From the NCBI GenBank assembly GCA_900314365.1, contig OMVH01000074.1:1-11777 (forward strand): DNA of 11,777 bases, read 5' to 3'. The notes under the pieces were generated by a model. It was given only the letters and a program-made list of their open reading frames with translations. It did no database searches and was not told the origin of the DNA. A program made the position numbers and the translations under genes. The first letter of the stretch is position 1, and every line of letters begins with the position of its first letter. This document shows, piece after piece, positions 1-5,450 of this stretch. The DNA is from an uncultured Prevotella sp. Its GTDB lineage: Bacteria > Bacteroidota > Bacteroidia > Bacteroidales > Bacteroidaceae.

Positions 1-50
1 TTGAGAGCTCTTTCGATGTTCTCACCATCTTTAACTGGTACGATAATCAT
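1..50 (-). CDS. rpsU: 30S ribosomal protein bS21, N-terminal fragment (cut by window edge)
   Basis: Reading leftwards from an ATG at 50-48, the sequence gives MIIVPVKDGENIERAL, which I recognise as the N-terminus of Bacteroidota bS21, a small basic protein of the 30S subunit near the 3' end of 16S rRNA. Only 16 full codons are in the window, so the rest of the gene (normally about 60-65 residues) lies beyond the left edge. The start is fixed by the conserved opening and by a well-formed promoter about 70 bases upstream. The leader is AT-rich with no Shine-Dalgarno sequence, as expected in this phylum. Identification rests on a short stretch, but it is very characteristic. Confidence 0.85.
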   Translation of the reverse strand, partial: MIIVPVKDGENIERAL

Positions 51-118
51 GCTTTAATCTTAAATGTTTATTAGTTTGACTTAATGTTCGTCGCGGCATA
101 ATCCGCAACTTGTGGCTG

Positions 119-150
119 CAAAATTACTGCTATTTGTTGAAAACCACAAC
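119..150 (-). promoter_or_regulatory. Predicted Bacteroidota-type promoter for rpsU
   Basis: On the minus strand TAATTTTG (126-119) matches the TAnnTTTG -7 consensus exactly. A GTTG (150-147) lies upstream with a 20-base spacer, the usual position for the -33 element. It points at rpsU, leaving a leader of roughly 60 bases. The -33 element lies in the 140-166 hairpin. Confidence 0.65.
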
Positions 151-168
151 TTTTAGCTGTGGTTTTTT
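140..168. terminator. Hairpin with T-run, possible terminator overlapping the rpsU promoter
   Basis: AAAACCACA (140-148) pairs perfectly with TGTGGTTTT (158-166) around a 9-base loop. Read on the plus strand it ends in six Ts (163-168); read on the minus strand it ends in four Ts, so it could act either way. No gene is evident that needs it on the plus strand. On the minus strand it could protect rpsU from read-through. It also covers the -33 element of the rpsU promoter. Confidence 0.45.
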
Positions 169-869
169 AGTCTCCATGCAAGTTTTTTTTATTCTTCTTG
201 CTTGTGCGAACCTTTTGAGGGACAATTATTAAGGGATAGAACATGTGGCTCTTCCATTTAAGGCCAGACTGCCATGTTGCGATGATTGGTTTGCCGGTCC
301 TCGCTTTCATTTTTCCCTTGTTCTGAATAGAGAGTTCATTCGTGTTGGTACACACTACGGTGTCGACTTTAGTGGTTCTGAAGAGCCCACTCATTGGCTT
401 TCCGACTATGTATTCACAGTTTCTTTGCCAGTACCGTTGGGGAATACTGCAGTACCGGATATGAGATTACTGCAGTTTTTCTTTGATGTTATCTCAGTAC
501 CACCGTGAAATTACTTCCGTGTTTTTGTTTGTTCTTTGTCGCAGGATAAATTGTAGTGAGTGCTGTCTTCTGTCCGTAGCTCGCTATTGTTAAGTGTTCC
601 CAGTGGACGAAGTTACTTGCATGATGTGTTTTTTCCTAAGGGTTGCTTCATTCCAATCATGTGCTTGCCAACCCTAGAACAAATCCTCTGATGCTTGTTG
701 TGGCGGCTGTTTTTTATGGTACCTTATATTATTGTTGTACAAAAGGCTGTCGCTTCTCGTCGCCATAAACAAAAAATAGTACGAAGATAGTTTGTTTCCC
801 ACAGTTCCTCTTCCCTTACTCCTTCGAGTTTTGATTTGGCTATATTCTGTTATAAGATGGAGTAGCACG
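169..869. other. Long intergenic region with no convincing gene
   Basis: I see no recognisable protein, tRNA or other RNA here. Short open frames exist (87 codons at 245-508 on plus; 75 codons at 167-394 and 70 at 674-886 on minus), but none has a TAnnTTTG promoter or a recognisable motif, and two run into hairpins. It holds a degenerate tandem repeat (429-516) and a short inverted repeat, GGGTTG (640-645) with CAACCC (669-674), that has no T-run. The size and lack of coding signal suggest decayed sequence or an unrecognised RNA; I cannot tell which. Confidence 0.5.
429..516. repeat. Degenerate tandem repeat, ~22-bp period, about four units
   Basis: Four consecutive units each begin with CAGT, at 429, 450, 473 and 495 (lengths 21, 23, 22, 22). 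Three begin CAGTACC, and they end in ATACTG, TTACTG, TTATCT and TTACTT. The centres are diverged. Units are too short and too degenerate for a CRISPR array, and no spacer/repeat alternation is seen. It looks like an old tandem duplication in noncoding DNA. Confidence 0.45.
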
Positions 870-913
870 AAAAAAGGGAAAGACATTGGCTTCCGCCATT
901 GCCTTTCCCTTTT
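870..913 (-). terminator. Rho-independent terminator downstream of mdh
   Basis: AAAAGGGAAAG at 872 pairs with CTTTCCCTTTT ending at 913, and the stem continues through GGC/GCC to a TTCC tetraloop, giving about 20 pairs with two mismatches. Read on the minus strand the stem ends in a run of six Ts, about 45 bases past the mdh stop codon. This is a classic terminator for mdh. Confidence 0.85.
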
Positions 914-956
914 ATGCTGTTTGTAACGAAGCCTTTGCTGTGACTTCTTGTTTTTT

Positions 957-1967
957 TTAGAGGTTGGGGTTCACCTCGTGCCACTTGTCAAGCTCGGGCA
1001 GACGGCCCATCTTGATGACCTGGTCGCGCAGGTTCTGCAGATGCTCATATGAAGCATCGAGAGCGGCAATCTCCTCCTTTGTGCCGAGCACGGGCTTCTG
1101 ATAGATACCGTCGCTGGTGATACGTGTAGGCAGAGCCATCATCACGTGGTTGTAGCGGCTTGTGTCAGCATAGGCACCTGCGGGGTAGTTGAACTCTTCG
1201 CCGCCCATAGCACCCTCGATCATCTTCACTGCGAGGTAAGCAGGGCTCTGGAAGGAGCTGCGACGACGATACTGGATGATGGTAGCGCCACCCTTGGTGA
1301 CATCTTCCTGGAGTTTCTTCCACTCATCGGGAGTGAGACCCTTGCCGTTGACAGTAGCTTTGCCGGCGATGACATCGAGCAACTTCACGCCACAGATTGT
1401 GGTAGGAGAAGCGAACACAGCCATCTTCTCGCCGTGGCCACCATAGGTGTAGGCATTCTTAACCTCAGTCTGGCTTACACCGAAGTGCTTAGCCAAGGCT
1501 TCCTTCAGACGGGTGGAGTCAAGGGCTGCAAGCGTAGCCACCTGGTTGGGCTTCAGGCCGCTGTGCACGAGAGCCACCAAACCAGTGATGTCTGCGGGGT
1601 TGAAGATGACCACGAGGAACTTGCAGTCGGGGCAGTACTTCTTAATGTTCTCGCCCAATTCCTGAGCTGCACCGGAGTTACCCTCGAGCAGATCCTCACG
1701 GGTCATGCCTTCCTTACGGGGAGCACCACCAGAAGAGATGATGTACTTTGCACCCGTGAATGCTTCCTTCGGGTCGGTTGTCACCTGAATGTTGGCATCG
1801 TCGAAGCCCGACTGGCGCATTTCCATTGCTACACCCTCAGCAGAAAATACGTCGTAGAGGCAGATGTTAGGAGTGAGACCCAGCATCAGTGCGGTCTGAG
1901 TCATGTTTGAACCAATCATGCCGGCAGCACCGACAATAACCAATTTGTCATTCGTTAAATAGTTCAT
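957..1967 (-). CDS. mdh: Malate dehydrogenase (NAD-dependent, LDH/MDH superfamily)
   Basis: A 336-residue cytoplasmic enzyme that interconverts malate and oxaloacetate with NAD(H). In fermentative Bacteroidota this serves the reductive branch to fumarate and succinate. Visible motifs: the Rossmann glycine loop GAAGMIGS (13-20), Asp39 at the end of the second strand (NAD-type specificity), substrate arginines in RKEGMTR (84 and 90), NPAD (Asn123), the DSTR arginine (153) and the catalytic histidine in GGHGE (178). It ends in NPNL as in Bacteroides homologues I recall. The frame is open 23 codons further upstream, but MNYLTNDKLVIVG aligns with the family start and follows an AT-rich leader, so I chose the ATG at 1967. 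It appears monocistronic, with its own terminator and a leader of about 110 bases. Family identification is firm. Confidence 0.95.
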   Translation of the reverse strand: MNYLTNDKLVIVGAAGMIGSNMTQTALMLGLTPNICLYDVFSAEGVAMEMRQSGFDDANIQVTTDPKEAFTGAKYIISSGGAPRKEGMTREDLLEGNSGAAQELGENIKKYCPDCKFLVVIFNPADITGLVALVHSGLKPNQVATLAALDSTRLKEALAKHFGVSQTEVKNAYTYGGHGEKMAVFASPTTICGVKLLDVIAGKATVNGKGLTPDEWKKLQEDVTKGGATIIQYRRRSSFQSPAYLAVKMIEGAMGGEEFNYPAGAYADTSRYNHVMMALPTRITSDGIYQKPVLGTKEEIAALDASYEHLQNLRDQVIKMGRLPELDKWHEVNPNL

Positions 1968-2009
1968 AGTTACTTTTTTATTTGAAGTTACAATGTTTCT
2001 AATCCTTCG

Positions 2010-2054
2010 CTGGCAATGGTGCAAATAGCTTGCCAAATTTTTCCTGTTCAGGAA
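2010..2054 (-). promoter_or_regulatory. mdh leader with palindrome and hairpin
   Basis: The untranslated leader of mdh contains TTCCTGTTCAGGAA (2041-2054), two perfect 6-base arms around two bases. Just downstream is a second pairing, TGGCAA (2010-2015) with TTGCCA (2030-2035). The first could be an operator or a small hairpin, the second a small leader stem-loop. No known riboswitch is recognised. Confidence 0.25.
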
Positions 2055-2084
2055 TAAGCATGAGCTCTTGTCCCGCTACCTTTG

Positions 2085-2092
2085 CAAAAGTA
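2085..2092 (-). promoter_or_regulatory. Predicted -7 promoter element for mdh
   Basis: On the minus strand TACTTTTG matches TAnnTTTG exactly. No TTG stands at the usual 19-21 base distance upstream, so the -33 part is weak or absent. It is the only good match upstream of mdh and gives a leader of about 110 bases. Confidence 0.5.
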
Positions 2093-2132
2093 CGAAAAAA
2101 GGGAATGAACATCGCATTTATTTTACTTAGAT

Positions 2133-2164
2133 TTTGTTATTAATCTTAAAAACTACTATCTTTG
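2133..2164 (+). promoter_or_regulatory. Predicted promoter for the aminopeptidase-fragment / four-helix-bundle unit
   Basis: TTTG (2133-2136), a 20-base spacer, then TATCTTTG (2157-2164): a full match to the Bacteroidota consensus. It overlaps the TTG codon at 2162 that would extend the next reading frame, so translation must start further on, at the ATG at 2186. This leaves a leader of about 15 bases. Confidence 0.7.
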
Positions 2165-2185
2165 CAATGTTGGTTTAGCAAATAT

Positions 2186-3073
2186 ATGGGACATAATTTG
2201 ATAAATACTGACAGACTGTCGCTATTGCGCAGTGAGTTGGATATAGAGCATCTTGACGCTTTTGTCTTGGCGGCTGCCGACCCGCATGGGAGCCGTATTG
2301 TGGCACCCCACTGGAACGATGTTGCCTGGCTGACTACTGGCCGGTTGGCTGCTGGCCTTGTTGCGGTGACAAACTCTAAGGTGGCTGTGTGGACGGCTGA
2401 TGAAGAAAAGCCTTTGAAACTGTGTGACGACAGCATTGAGATTATTCTTGGCAATATGCTTCCGGAGGAGTGGCTGGGCCATGCGCTCAATGATATTGAC
2501 GGTGCCATTGTAGGAGTGGACGGACGTGTCACCCCGATGAGAACAGCGAAACGAATGGAAAGTGGACTACGCTGTCGTGGAGGTATTAATCTTAGAATGA
2601 ACTTCAACCCAGTAGACCGCCTTTGGCATGACCGGCCGGCTCTTCCCGCAGCACCTCTCTATCCTAACATCAGTGGAACAACGATAGCAAGCAGAATATC
2701 CTGTGCCAGGAACGCATTGCGTGACTGTCATTGTGACGGCATGCTTGTCACTTCGCTTACCGACATTGCCCAACTCATAGGTCTTGATGAGCCGGTTGCA
2801 GGCTGTTACCCTTCTTTCGATGCCTTCATGGTGATAACTCCTGATGAAGTGACTTTATATATTAATAAGGTGCAGGTTTCGGCTCTTCTTGCTTCTTCGC
2901 TGCGAAGTGGGGGAGTGGAGGTATGCCCTTATGAAGAGCTAGTTGAAGGATTGGCTGACTATTTTGCTTACAATATTCTTGTAGACCCCTCAACCTGTCC
3001 TGTGCTGCTCCCGCCCCACATTCCCCGGCGGACGCATATCGAGTGGCTGCCCTCGCCACTCTGTACTCAATAA
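2186..3073 (+). CDS. Aminopeptidase P-like protein, N-terminal (creatinase-N) half only, catalytic domain missing
   Basis: 295 residues that follow the N-terminal half of Bacteroidota Xaa-Pro aminopeptidase (M24B family, usually near 590 residues). First creatinase-N-like domain, about 10-140: DAFVLAAADPHGSRIVAPHW (24-43), the position of the family's DpHxSEYvaxhW block; WLTTGRLAAG (48-57); VWTADE (68-73); VGVDG (109-113). A linker, LWHDRPALP (146-154), leads to a second such domain to about 290, with DGMLVTSLTDIAQLIGL (184-200). The frame stops at PSPLCTQ, just where the metal-binding 'pita-bread' catalytic domain (Asp-Asp-His-Glu-Glu ligands) should begin; none of it is in the window. Many family-typical residues are changed, so this is an old, diverged fragment. 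A promoter precedes it and the next gene starts 14 bases after its stop. It could be a pseudogene or a non-enzymatic protein; it cannot be an active peptidase alone. Confidence 0.7.
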   Translation: MGHNLINTDRLSLLRSELDIEHLDAFVLAAADPHGSRIVAPHWNDVAWLTTGRLAAGLVAVTNSKVAVWTADEEKPLKLCDDSIEIILGNMLPEEWLGHALNDIDGAIVGVDGRVTPMRTAKRMESGLRCRGGINLRMNFNPVDRLWHDRPALPAAPLYPNISGTTIASRISCARNALRDCHCDGMLVTSLTDIAQLIGLDEPVAGCYPSFDAFMVITPDEVTLYINKVQVSALLASSLRSGGVEVCPYEELVEGLADYFAYNILVDPSTCPVLLPPHIPRRTHIEWLPSPLCTQ

Positions 3074-3087
3074 AAAGCAAACACAAT

Positions 3088-3945
3088 ATGAGCAAAGACG
3101 ATAAGCAACGGCAGTTTGCCATTAATCAGAGTACTCAGAGTAATCAGAGTAGTCGGAGTAATCAGAGTAGTCGGAGTAATCAGAGTAGTCGGAGTAATCA
3201 GAATACTCTGAGTAATCAGAATAGTCTGAGTAATCAGAATACTCAGAATTCTCAGACTAGTCAGGATTCTCAGTCTCTGGCCTTTCTGCCGCAGCATGGT
3301 CATTACCGCCATCTGCGTGTCTATCAGATCACAGAGATGATTTATGACATCACCTATTACTTCACCCAGCAATATCTGAGTAAGGGTGACAGGACAGTTG
3401 ATCAGATGGTGCAGGCAGCCCGCAGTGGCAAGCAGAACATCGCCGAGGGCAATCAGGCTGCTGCTACCTCGAGCGAGACGGAAATCAAGCTTACTAATGT
3501 GGCGAAGGCCAGTTTGGAAGAACTGTTGGATGACTATGAGGATTATCTCCGAGTCCGTGATCTCACCCAATGGTCGCAGCTACATCCAAGGTATGATAAG
3601 ATGAGACAGTATGCTCGCAGCGAACAAATAAAAAAGGAATATGCAGCTATCGTAAGGAGGATGAACGATGAGGAGATTGCAAACCTCTGCATCACGCTTA
3701 TCCACCAAGCCATGTATATGCTTCATAAGTTGCTGCTTACCATGCAGCAGCGTTTCGTCACCGAGGGAGGAATCAAGGAGCAGATGTACCGAGCCCGTAT
3801 CAATTACCGCAATAGCCATCAGGGAAATCAGAATTATCAGAGTAATCAGAGTAATCGGAATAATCGGAATACTCAGAATACTCAGAGTACTCAGAATACT
3901 CAGAATACTCAGAGTCCTCAGAATAATCAGCCTTCTAAGCTATAA
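3088..3945 (+). CDS. Four-helix-bundle protein (S23/23S-IVS/Avd-like) with Asn/Gln/Ser repeat arms
   Basis: 285 residues in three parts: a low-complexity Asn/Gln/Ser arm (13-63), a helical core (about 66-242), and a second Asn/Gln/Thr/Ser arm (247-281). The core carries the marks of the Bacteroidota four-helix-bundle 'suffix' family, related to proteins encoded in 23S rRNA intervening sequences and to the Avd proteins of diversity-generating retroelements: LPQHGHYRHL, YLSKGDRT (96-103), QAARSGKQNIAEG (109-121), ETEIKLTNVAKASLEELLDDYEDYL (in 130-154) and a final helix around LIHQAMYMLHKLL. Such proteins usually form oligomers and bind nucleic acid or partners; the role of this branch is unknown to me. 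I start at the ATG at 3088; an in-frame GTG at 3043 lies inside the upstream gene. There is no signal peptide or membrane segment. It is probably cotranscribed with the aminopeptidase fragment. No reverse transcriptase or variable repeat is present here. Confidence 0.8.
   Translation: MSKDDKQRQFAINQSTQSNQSSRSNQSSRSNQSSRSNQNTLSNQNSLSNQNTQNSQTSQDSQSLAFLPQHGHYRHLRVYQITEMIYDITYYFTQQYLSKGDRTVDQMVQAARSGKQNIAEGNQAAATSSETEIKLTNVAKASLEELLDDYEDYLRVRDLTQWSQLHPRYDKMRQYARSEQIKKEYAAIVRRMNDEEIANLCITLIHQAMYMLHKLLLTMQQRFVTEGGIKEQMYRARINYRNSHQGNQNYQSNQSNRNNRNTQNTQSTQNTQNTQSPQNNQPSKL
3124..3279 (+). repeat. In-frame 9/18-bp tandem repeat encoding the N-terminal SNQSSR-type arm
   Basis: Built from 9-base units (Ser/Asn codon, Ser/Asn/Thr codon, CAG or CGG). 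Three 18-base copies of AGTAATCAGAGTAGTCGG run consecutively from about 3139, followed by diverged copies with CTG or CAG. Asn is always AAT and Ser almost always AGT, which indicates tandem copying of DNA rather than selection for amino-acid composition alone. Confidence 0.85.
3826..3930 (+). repeat. Second in-frame 9-bp repeat array encoding the C-terminal arm
   Basis: A run of 9-base units such as AATACTCAG and AGTAATCAG in the same orientation and phase as the array at 3124-3279, and built from the same codons (AAT, AGT, ACT, CAG, CGG). The two arrays bracket the helical core of the same gene, so they probably share an origin. Confidence 0.8.
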
Positions 3946-3975
3946 AGAAGAGGTCCTTGAGAGTGATAAAATAAA

Positions 3976-4011
3976 AAAAGGTTGCTTAGCCCTCGCGCTT
4001 AGCAACCTTTT
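3976..4011. terminator. Bidirectional terminator between convergent genes
   Basis: The 15-base arms AAAAGGTTGCTTAGC and GCTTAGCAACCTTTT pair with one T-T mismatch around a 6-base loop. The plus-strand read ends in four Ts (for the four-helix-bundle gene); the minus-strand read ends in seven Ts (for the DUF2795-type gene whose stop lies at 4024). Confidence 0.9.
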
Positions 4012-4023
4012 CTATAAGTAAAC

Positions 4024-4245
4024 CTAATATTCATCTTCGTTCCACAGGAAATCGTCCTTTGACGGATAGTCAGGCCACAAGTCTTCTATGCTGTCGTAGA
4101 CCTCACCTTCGTCCTCTATCTCCTGCAGGTTCTCCAACACTTCGGCCGGTGCACCCGAACGGACTGCATAGTCTATAAGCTCGTCCTTCGTTGCGGGCCA
4201 AGGCGCATCTTCAAGTTTTGAAGCCAATTCCAGTGTCCAATACAT
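4024..4245 (-). CDS. Small acidic DUF2795-type protein
   Basis: 73 residues opening MYWTLELASKLEDAPWPATK, a sequence I recognise as strongly conserved across Bacteroidota and generally annotated as DUF2795. The middle (DELIDYAVRSGAPAEVLENLQ) matches that domain's pattern of a helix, a GA turn and a second helix; the tail is very acidic with aromatic residues (SIEDLWPDYPSKDDFLWNEDEY). It is cytoplasmic with no membrane segment. The function is unknown. The gene is last on this strand before a strong terminator, 51 bases after the adenosyltransferase stop. It also has a promoter of its own within that gene's 3' end, so it is probably expressed more widely than the rest of the operon. Confidence 0.88.
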   Translation of the reverse strand: MYWTLELASKLEDAPWPATKDELIDYAVRSGAPAEVLENLQEIEDEGEVYDSIEDLWPDYPSKDDFLWNEDEY

Positions 4246-4276
4246 AGTCTAAAACTTTTACAATCTTAATTGGGTG

Positions 4277-4306
4277 CAAAAGTAATATATATTTTCTTAT
4301 CTGCAA
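4277..4306 (-). promoter_or_regulatory. Predicted internal promoter for the DUF2795-type gene
   Basis: On the minus strand TTG (4306-4304), a 19-base spacer and TACTTTTG (4284-4277) form a full consensus. The -33 part lies in the last codons of the adenosyltransferase gene and the -7 part just past its stop. It gives a leader of about 25-30 bases to the ATG at 4245. Confidence 0.65.
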
Positions 4307-4842
4307 GACTTTGACCAAGTTTTTTCAGGGGCACCTTCAATAAAGTTTAAATGGCGTGCCAGTACGAAGAAGTAGTCCGACAGTCGGTTGAGATATTCCA
4401 TTATGTTGGGGCTCACAATGCCCGATCGTTCAGCCAATTCCACGACGCGACGCTCCGCTCTCCTGCAGACCGTCCGGCAGACGTGAGCCTGAGCTGCGGC
4501 AGCGGTACCTCCGGGGAGGACGAAGTTGCGGAGTGGGGGGAGGTCTGTCGAGAGTTTGTCAATCTCGTGCTCTATGCCCACAATGTCGAGTGGGGGAGTA
4601 TTGGTCTTCTCGTCGGCGAGGCTGCATCCTACTTCGAAGAGCGATTGCTGAACATTGTCAAGGAAACTGTCGTTGGTCATGGCTTGCAGCAAACCTATGG
4701 CTGCATTTAGTTCGTCCACCGTCCCATAGGCCTCTATCCGCGCGTCATTTTTCATGACACGCTGTCCGCCGATGATGGAGGTGGTGCCGTCGTCGCCACG
4801 CCGTGTATATACTCTTGCAGATGATTTAGAAGTAGATGACAT
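4297..4842 (-). CDS. Cob(I)yrinic acid a,c-diamide / cob(I)alamin adenosyltransferase, PduO type
   Basis: 181 residues, the usual length for this family. It transfers the adenosyl group of ATP to cob(I)alamin to make adenosylcobalamin, the cofactor of enzymes such as methylmalonyl-CoA mutase, in the cytoplasm as a trimer. Motifs: the N-terminal ATP loop TRRGDDGTT (13-21), AYGTVDELNA (38-47), FVLPGG (107-112), the arginine-rich helix RTVCRRAERR (123-132) and EYLNRLSDYFF (149-159). The frame is open 29 codons upstream, but MSSTSKSSARVYTRRGDDG is the natural start because the family begins a few residues before the ATP loop. The start overlaps the end of the upstream methyltransferase-like gene by 17 bases, which implies cotranscription and probably translational coupling. 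The family assignment is firm; the exact corrinoid substrate is inferred from the family. Confidence 0.92.
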   Translation of the reverse strand: MSSTSKSSARVYTRRGDDGTTSIIGGQRVMKNDARIEAYGTVDELNAAIGLLQAMTNDSFLDNVQQSLFEVGCSLADEKTNTPPLDIVGIEHEIDKLSTDLPPLRNFVLPGGTAAAAQAHVCRTVCRRAERRVVELAERSGIVSPNIMEYLNRLSDYFFVLARHLNFIEGAPEKTWSKSCR

Positions 4843-5407
4843 AGTTCTGTTTGGTCTTTTTATTATCGAAGAAAACCAGTCCGCAGTGGTAGAGATCGAA
4901 GCATACTCCCGTGCGCGTGTCTGCTGCAAGCACCTCCCACCGTCCGCGTTGCACGTGAGATGCGTGGATGTCGGTCACGATGAGCAGCGACTTCTGCGGT
5001 GACTCTTCGAGCAGACGGCTTGTAAGGTCAACGTTGTTTATATCGCAGATGTAGATGTTGGGACCGTCGCCGAAGGTGAGTTGGCTGTTGTCAAGGGTGT
5101 GTATATAATGGGTTTTGGCGCAACCGGCAATGAACGACTCTTCGAATGCTGAGCGTGTATGGAAGGTGTCGAAGACGTTGGCGGGCTGGAGATAATTGGC
5201 TATGCGGAAGTAGAGGAGACAGAGCTTGCGGTCGATATGCGAGAGGCGGGGGTGCATGGCATCGAGCTCCTTGTAAAAGTAGTAAGGATAACGCTCGTTG
5301 ATGACATACCGGTTGAAGGAGTAAGCCCATGGTGACTGAATTCCGAAGCCTCTGCTCCGGAAATAGCGCCTAAAGGCTGTAATGCTTATTCTCACCTTAG
5401 CCCACAT
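4826..5407 (-). CDS. Shortened methyltransferase-like protein (SAM core apparently lost)
   Basis: 193 residues. The ends resemble a Bacteroidota family annotated as class I SAM-dependent methyltransferase of roughly 250 residues: GFGIQSPWAYSF near the start (20-31; relatives have an HSPFVYxF block) and, at the end, VTDIHASHVQRGRWEVL followed by CFDLYHCGLVFF (169-180), which matches the family's C-terminal block from memory. The middle, where the glycine-rich SAM-binding loop should be, is short and shows no ExGxGxG-like motif (NYLQPANVFDTFHTRSAFEE), so methyl transfer is doubtful. I start at the ATG at 5407, which follows a consensus promoter; the longer open frame to 5542 would run through that promoter. 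First gene of an operon with the adenosyltransferase, overlapping it by 17 bases. Its function is not known. Confidence 0.75.
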   Translation of the reverse strand: MWAKVRISITAFRRYFRSRGFGIQSPWAYSFNRYVINERYPYYFYKELDAMHPRLSHIDRKLCLLYFRIANYLQPANVFDTFHTRSAFEESFIAGCAKTHYIHTLDNSQLTFGDGPNIYICDINNVDLTSRLLEESPQKSLLIVTDIHASHVQRGRWEVLAADTRTGVCFDLYHCGLVFFDNKKTKQNYVIYF

Positions 5408-5419
5408 AGATTTGTGTTG

Positions 5420-5450
5420 CAAAGTTAATGCAAACGAAGGGAGTGGCAAA
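5420..5450 (-). promoter_or_regulatory. Predicted promoter for the methyltransferase-like / adenosyltransferase operon
   Basis: TTTG (5450-5447), a 19-base spacer and TAACTTTG (5427-5420) on the minus strand, a full consensus. It leaves only about 5-12 untranslated bases before the ATG at 5407, and it rules out the longer start at 5542. Confidence 0.7.

Noticed and set aside
167..394. 75-codon minus-strand frame ending in the hairpin before rpsU
   Set aside because: Its stop lies in the hairpin's T-run, there is no promoter, and the composition is unlike the neighbouring proteins.
245..508. 87-codon plus-strand frame in the left intergenic region
   Set aside because: No promoter or recognisable domain, and it runs through the degenerate repeat. 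Not enough for a gene call.
429..516. CRISPR array
   Set aside because: Units are contiguous, degenerate and only about 22 bases long, with no constant repeat and variable spacer, and no cas genes are near.
674..886. 70-codon minus-strand frame
   Set aside because: It begins inside the mdh terminator stem, so its start is implausible.
1146..1910. 254-codon open frame on the plus strand opposite mdh
   Set aside because: It lies wholly antisense to the certain mdh gene and shows no family motif; it arises from codon bias of mdh.
2162..2185. Upstream TTG extension of the aminopeptidase fragment
   Set aside because: The TTG lies within the -7 element of the gene's promoter and would precede the transcription start.
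3043..3087. GTG extension of the four-helix-bundle protein
   Set aside because: It would overlap the upstream gene, and the ATG at 3088 with its A-rich leader is the better start. The extension might instead be a frameshifted remnant of the lost peptidase part, but the similarity is too weak to claim.
3067..3570. 167-codon minus-strand frame across the repeat array
   Set aside because: Short repeats whose length is a multiple of three keep several frames open; the Ile/Thr/Leu repeat translation is an artefact.
3088..3945. Diversity-generating retroelement (Avd plus RT)
   Set aside because: The bundle is only related to Avd; no reverse transcriptase, template repeat or variable-repeat target is in the window.
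3668..4021. 117-codon plus-strand frame with Ile/Arg repeats
   Set aside because: Shifted-frame reading of the second repeat array that runs through the terminator.
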